From Silene noctiflora (taxonomy: Eukaryota > Streptophyta > Magnoliopsida > Caryophyllales > Caryophyllaceae), in the NCBI GenBank assembly GCA_009801015.1, contig VHZZ01000021.1, positions 324,199 through 347,677 of the forward strand: a stretch of DNA of 23,479 nt. Reading direction: 5' to 3'. This document shows, one piece after another, positions 19,496 through 23,479 of the stretch (the first letter of the stretch is position 1; each line of letters begins with the position of its first letter). The position numbers and the translations under genes were made by a program. The notes under the pieces were generated by a model. It was not told where the DNA came from. It saw only the letters and a program-made list of their open reading frames with translations, and did not search any database.

Positions 19496-22400
19496 ATGGG
19501 GATTCTCACAAAAAGGGTTTGTTTAGTGTTGTTTTGGGTGTCCTTAATTGTGATTAGTCAAGCAAAACGAGACCCAATTAAGGAGTATAGGGAGTGTAGG
19601 GAGAGGTGTCAAGAGGGTGAACAAGGAAGAAGAGAGGAACAATTGTGTGAGAGTGTTTGTGAGAAGGTTAGAAAACAACATGAAGGTGAGGAGTGGAAAG
19701 GAAGAGAATCAAGAGATGAAGTTGAGGGAAGAGAGGAGTTTGAGGAGAGGAATCCTTATGTGTTTCAAAATGAACATTTTGAATCAAAGTTTAGAACACA
19801 AGAAGGGAGAGTGAGAGTTCTTCCTAAATTTACTCAAAGATCTAAACTTTTTAAAGGGATTGAGAATTTTAGGGTTATGTTGTTTGAAGCTAATCCTCAG
19901 ACTTTTAGTGTTCCTATGCATTGGGATGCTGATGCTATCGTTTTCGTTGCCAAGGGTATGTTTTCTTGTATTATACTCCCTTCGTTCCAATCATGGAACC
20001 TTTTAAGTTCGTTAAGAATTTGGGGTCTGCTGACATGAATGGTTATACGGAAGTTTAAGAATGGTTATGGTAGATAATGAAAGAAAGGATTGAAATGCCC
20101 ATTTGCCTATATACTATGTGTACTATGTACTAGTATGATACTCCGATACTTCACTTGGTCACATGTTGCTTGTCTGAGACTTCGACCCTTCATTTAAGTA
20201 AACCCAAGTATAAAATAGCTGTATCCGACACCACTGATACTCGTTTCCTACACTTGCACCAACATAACATAGTATGTGCATGAATTTGTCAAAGTCCATC
20301 AAACCAGTAGTTGATGTTTGTTTTTAGATCGGTTTTTATGTAAGCACTTGCAAGTAGGTCAACAATAGTCCTAGAAAAGAACGTAAACTATATGTTGGGA
20401 TGAATCAAAATGAAATATGTAAACTATTGACTGGGACGACAACGAGTATATCTTATTTAAATATTCTAATTGAAGGGGTTGTATCTTTGCTTGTGTTTTT
20501 AATGGATTTGCTCAATGTTTGATGTTTGCAGGAAGGGGAACTTTGAGCCTTGTTTTCACAGACAGAAGAGAAAGCTTTAATATTGAACAAGGGCATGTGT
20601 TGGTGGTACCTGCTGGTGTAACTGGTTATTTGATCAACAGTGGCAATAATGAGAAATTGGTCCTTGCCAAGCTCATTAATTCCGTTTCTAACCCCGGCAA
20701 GTTTGAGGTAATCACGGAACAGTTTTCGCCTCTTTAAACGTTGATTTCCATGAAAGATTTATATAGTAAAAACGATAGGAAGCGATTGGGTGGTACTGTA
20801 TTTCGGTATTAATAATATTCTCCCATATAAAAGTTCTTAAACTTGAAAAGTTTGGCTCATTTGTCTCTTTTTTTTCGGGTTTTAGCCGTTCTTTGCAGCA
20901 GGAGGTGAAAACCCTGAATCAATTTTCAATGCCTTCAGCACTGAGGTTCTCGAAGCTGCCTTCAAGGTAAGATTACTACTCATATAACAGTAATTCTTGT
21001 GCGAGACAGTTGTTTATTGTACAACGGTTCTTTTGTTTGTTAAATACCTTACTTTTGATAGTAAAAAGCGTGTGTTTAACAAATCAAAGGGTCATCTCAC
21101 AGCTTAAGACGGTCTTATTTGTGTAATTACGAATATAATTGGTAGGATACATAGAAAAATGTACAGATATTCATATGCTGTGTTTTTCATTTTGATATAT
21201 CAGACATCAAGTGACAGACTTCAGAGGATTTTCTCCCAACAAAGGGAGGGAATAATAATCAGGGCATCTCAAGAGCAAATCAGAGCTCTGACCCATGATG
21301 AAGGCAGCACTCATTGGCCTTTCAAAGGCAAGAGCTCAAAGGACTTTAGTCCGATAAACCTCTTAAGGCAGAAACCCAAGGAGTCCAATGAATTCGGAAA
21401 GCTGTTTGAAATCGATTCCAGCGATAACAAGGTGCTCCAAGACCTTCAAATAGCCATATCTTTTGCCAACATCACTCAGGTTAGCTAATAGTCTATTTTT
21501 CGGAATATGAAGGGAAAAGCTGCGTATATAGTATATACAACCGCTTACCACGCCTTACGAGCGGAGTCTTTTTGGTTCTGAATAACGTTGTCATTGTTGT
21601 AATCATTGTAATCTTTATTTATTACTGTTGTTTATCTGTGCAGGGTTCCATGCACACTCCATTCTACAACTCCAGGGCCACTAAGATAGCAGTGGTGCTC
21701 AACGGACGAGGTGAGTTTGAGATGGCATGTCCTCATGTATCTAAGTCAGGCCGCCACCAGCAGCAGCAGCAGCAGCAACAACAACAACAGCAACGGCAAC
21801 AACAAGAACAACAATACCGCCACCATGACAGTGGACGATCAAGGCGAGGGGAGGAAAGCGAAACTCCAGTCCATTATGAGAAGATCAACTCAGAGTTGAG
21901 GCCCGGGACTGTGTTTATTGTTCCTCCTGGCCATCCTTTTGTCACCTTCGCCTCTCAGAATGACAACTTGGAGATTGTCTGCTTCGAGGTTAACGCAGAG
22001 AACAACCAAAAATTCCCACTTGCAGGTACGGTACAATTCACAATCATTCTTCGTCGTCTCATTTTCCTGTATCTAATTTCTTTCCTCTTTTTAATAAGCA
22101 ACTACTGCTACAGTCTAATTTCCGACACAAAATTGCCCATGGGAGATCTCAAACAACTAATTTGAAATTATAGCTACGATGTACTGACCGGAGTTAAACC
22201 CGAGAGAAAAACCATCAACACTATGCAACACGAATAAGGCACAGAAATACCCGATCTAAACTGATCGTAACAACCTTATTTGAATGACCAGCTGACTCAC
22301 ATCTTTTCTTATCTTAATGGCTTAACATTGTATTGTGCAAAACTGCAAATGTGCAGGTCAGAAGAACATACTGAAGAACATTGAGAGAGAGGCAAAGGAG

Positions 22401-22517
22401 TTGGCGTTTGCCATCTCAGCCGAGGAAGTGGATGAAGTGTTCGAGAGCCAAGATGAGGAGTTCTTCTTCCAAGGTCCTCGTCAGCAGCGTCGCCACCGCG
22501 GAATGTCCATCATCTGA
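19496..22517 (+). CDS. Vicilin-like 7S seed storage globulin, tandem copy 3 (intact)
   Basis: There are six exons: 19496-19955, 20532-20707, 20886-20966, 21204-21479, 21644-22025 and 22357-22517, all with GT-AG borders, giving 511 aa. Features in order: signal peptide (about 1-23, ending SQA); alpha-hairpin C34-x3-C38-x12-C51-x3-C55, as in vicilins of the Ana o 1 type; an acidic Glu/Arg linker (56-85); cupin 1 from NPYVF (86) with the degenerate motif P-x-HWDADAIVF; cupin 2 from about 288 (SPINLL); and the sequon NIT near 329. In exon 5 a 12-Gln run, then Gln/Arg-rich sequence, is inserted between two cupin 2 strands where copies 1 and 2 have only a few residues. The product should be a trimeric vacuolar storage globulin. 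It may release hairpin peptides after processing, as known for some vicilins. It lies about 1.4 kb after copy 2. A polyA signal AATAAA is at 22740. Confidence 0.92.
19976..20446. mobile_element. Stowaway-like element in intron 1 of vicilin copy 3
   Basis: The left end ctcccttcgttccaatcatgg follows TA (19974-19975). The right end gggacgacaacgag is followed by TA (20447-20448). The termini match the Stowaway pattern loosely, and the element would fill most of the 576-nt intron. Copy 2's matching intron is only 96 nt. The internal sequence is non-coding. Confidence 0.4.
21758..21793 (+). repeat. (CAG/CAA)12 polyglutamine tract in vicilin copy 3
   Basis: Six CAG codons are followed by CAA x4, CAG and CAA, then CGG and more CAA. 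The mixed codons suggest a tract that expanded and then partly stabilised. It lies within cupin 2, exon 5. Confidence 0.9.
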
Positions 22518-22960
22518 GAGTCTCATCAGCCATGTCGAAAACAACTCTGACCGTTTTTGAGTTTGCACAATGTGTAAATAGAACAAGTTGCAGCTTGGCT
22601 AAGTTAGAACCGGCTTTGGCTATGTTGTTTTGTGTTTTTTCTCCAAAGCTTCTCTTTTTGTGCATGTTAGTTGTCTCATCTTGTATCGCGCTATGTACTA
22701 TATATAAATAAGCTATAGAGAAGCTCAGCTTTGAGAAGTAATAAAGAAAATGCCAGTTTTGCCTTCCATTTTTTCCCCCTGTTTTTCTCTGTTTTCAGCT
22801 TTGATCAATCACGATTCCTCGAAAAAGTAAAGGTAATAGGAAACGAAAATGGTAATGATAATAATATACGGAATATATAAACCGAAAACAGATTTGGGAA
22901 AAAAAATTACGAAAAAATTCGAGTTAAAAAAGAACTAGTTTGTGCAAGTAAACAAAAGAT
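22518..22960. other. Convergent 3' region between vicilin copy 3 and the ariadne gene
   Basis: This is the 3' UTR of vicilin copy 3 followed by AT-rich sequence. No other gene is seen. The two genes are tail to tail, with 443 bp between stop codons. Confidence 0.6.
22740..22745 (+). terminator. Polyadenylation signal of vicilin copy 3
   Basis: The canonical AATAAA lies 223 nt after the stop codon. T/G-rich sequence follows it (gttttgccttcc, then ttttttcccc). Confidence 0.6.
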
Positions 22961-23479
22961 TTACTCTTCAAAGCACATCTCACAGGTAAAAGCATACGAA
23001 GGATTCAAATAGCTACATCGATCACAACCCCAGTACTCGACTTCTTGATTTCCATACCCGTCTCTCGGAATTGAACTCGAGGCACTATTCATCGTTAGCT
23101 TTGGCTCTGGTATTTTGCATACTTCGGACAAACCGTTCTCTAACCCTCTTACCAAGTTCTCAAAGAAAGTCCCGGTCACCCTCGTCAACCCAACTAACTT
23201 GACACGAAACTCAGTGAAATCGTGAACACCCTCGTCAAGACCGTCACTGTGGTTAGTGATAAAAACATCTAGTTCCCTCTCTACACAAAAATGTAGCCGT
23301 TCGAGAGCCCTCTCGGCCTCACCTTGCAAGTACTCGAAAAGTTCTCTCTTTTTATCCTCATGCTCGAGACTAAAAAACCCGTATGCATAAGTCCATTTAA
23401 GAATTCTTCGACACTCGACTATCTTTTCTGAAGCTTCAAGGATGAACTCGAGTTGGGAAATGGGTGTCGCGAGACTGTC
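22961..23479 (-). CDS. Ariadne-type RBR E3 ubiquitin-protein ligase, C-terminal part (partial)
   Basis: An open frame runs from the right window edge to the stop at 22961-22963, giving 172 residues of the C terminus. The part beyond 23329 is in the same frame (EFILEASEKIVECRRILKW then TYAYGFF and EYLQGEAE) and belongs to the ariadne domain, the helical region that covers the RING2 catalytic Cys until activation. Next come FTEFRVKLVGLTRVT and FFENLVRGLENGL, a variable Ser-rich linker, and a C-terminal RanBP2-type zinc finger, W-x-C-x2-C-x10-C-x2-C, ending CFEE. The finger at the extreme C terminus fits the plant ARI7/ARI8-like group. RING1, IBR and RING2 lie outside the window. No intron is visible in this part. 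Confidence 0.88.
   Translation of the reverse strand, partial: DSLATPISQLEFILEASEKIVECRRILKWTYAYGFFSLEHEDKKRELFEYLQGEAERALERLHFCVERELDVFITNHSDGLDEGVHDFTEFRVKLVGLTRVTGTFFENLVRGLENGLSEVCKIPEPKLTMNSASSSIPRDGYGNQEVEYWGCDRCSYLNPSYAFTCEMCFEE

Noticed and set aside
1..23479. CRISPR array, operon, phage or bacterial-type system
   Set aside because: The window shows spliced eukaryotic genes and plant transposons throughout. There is no spaced direct-repeat array or prokaryotic gene layout.

Overview
This window is plant nuclear DNA, most likely from a core eudicot. It has AT-rich intergenic sequence, GT-AG introns of about 80 nt to 3 kb, and many small non-autonomous transposons. The intact small Tim, RPS29, ariadne-type and vicilin genes are all typical of plants. 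Recurrent Stowaway-like 'ctccctccgt' ends, 'actccgta' words and 'cttgtgacggata' inverted-repeat elements remind me of Caryophyllales genomes such as beet, spinach or quinoa, but that is an impression and not a proof.

Left part (1-9280). Two MITEs of one family (1091-1263 and 3542-3713) and a related element at the left edge (1-119) flank a small two-exon gene at 1647-2831. It encodes a 94-residue uncharacterised protein, and its intron carries a likely non-autonomous Helitron. TIM9 (mitochondrial intermembrane-space chaperone subunit) follows on the minus strand. Its single 2984-nt intron contains an imperfect head-to-tail duplication that carries a Stowaway-like MITE in each unit. Two hAT-type elements (7420-7942 and 8133-8603) fill the space between TIM9 and RPS29. 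The two genes diverge and both have telo-boxes near the start.

Middle (9281-10852). RPS29 (cytosolic ribosomal protein uS14) has three exons and a complete zinc-binding CX2C/CX2C set.

Right part (12207-22517). Three vicilin-type 7S seed globulin genes lie in tandem on the plus strand, all with the same six-exon plan. Exons 2 and 3 are 176 and 81 nt in every copy. Exon 4 is 276 nt in copies 1 and 3 and 277 nt in copy 2. Copy 3 (511 aa) is intact, with signal peptide, alpha-hairpin CX3C pair, two cupin domains and a glutamine-rich loop. Copy 1 is open, but the normal last-intron acceptor is missing and an upstream GAGTAG tandem acceptor would restore the frame (462 aa). Copy 2 looks like a pseudogene, with two +1 frameshifts and a clean 42-nt deletion that removes half of the hairpin motif. 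Copies 1 and 2 are close paralogues whose similarity extends into both flanks. Copy 3 is more distant.

Right edge (22961-23479). The 3' end of an ariadne-type RBR E3 ubiquitin ligase, with its C-terminal RanBP2-type zinc finger, converges on vicilin copy 3.

I did not see an undescribed multi-gene system. The most notable points are the decay and apparent splice rescue within the vicilin array, the gain or loss of structural modules between copies (hairpin, polyQ loop, extra Cys pair), and the small-protein gene that is visible only after splicing.
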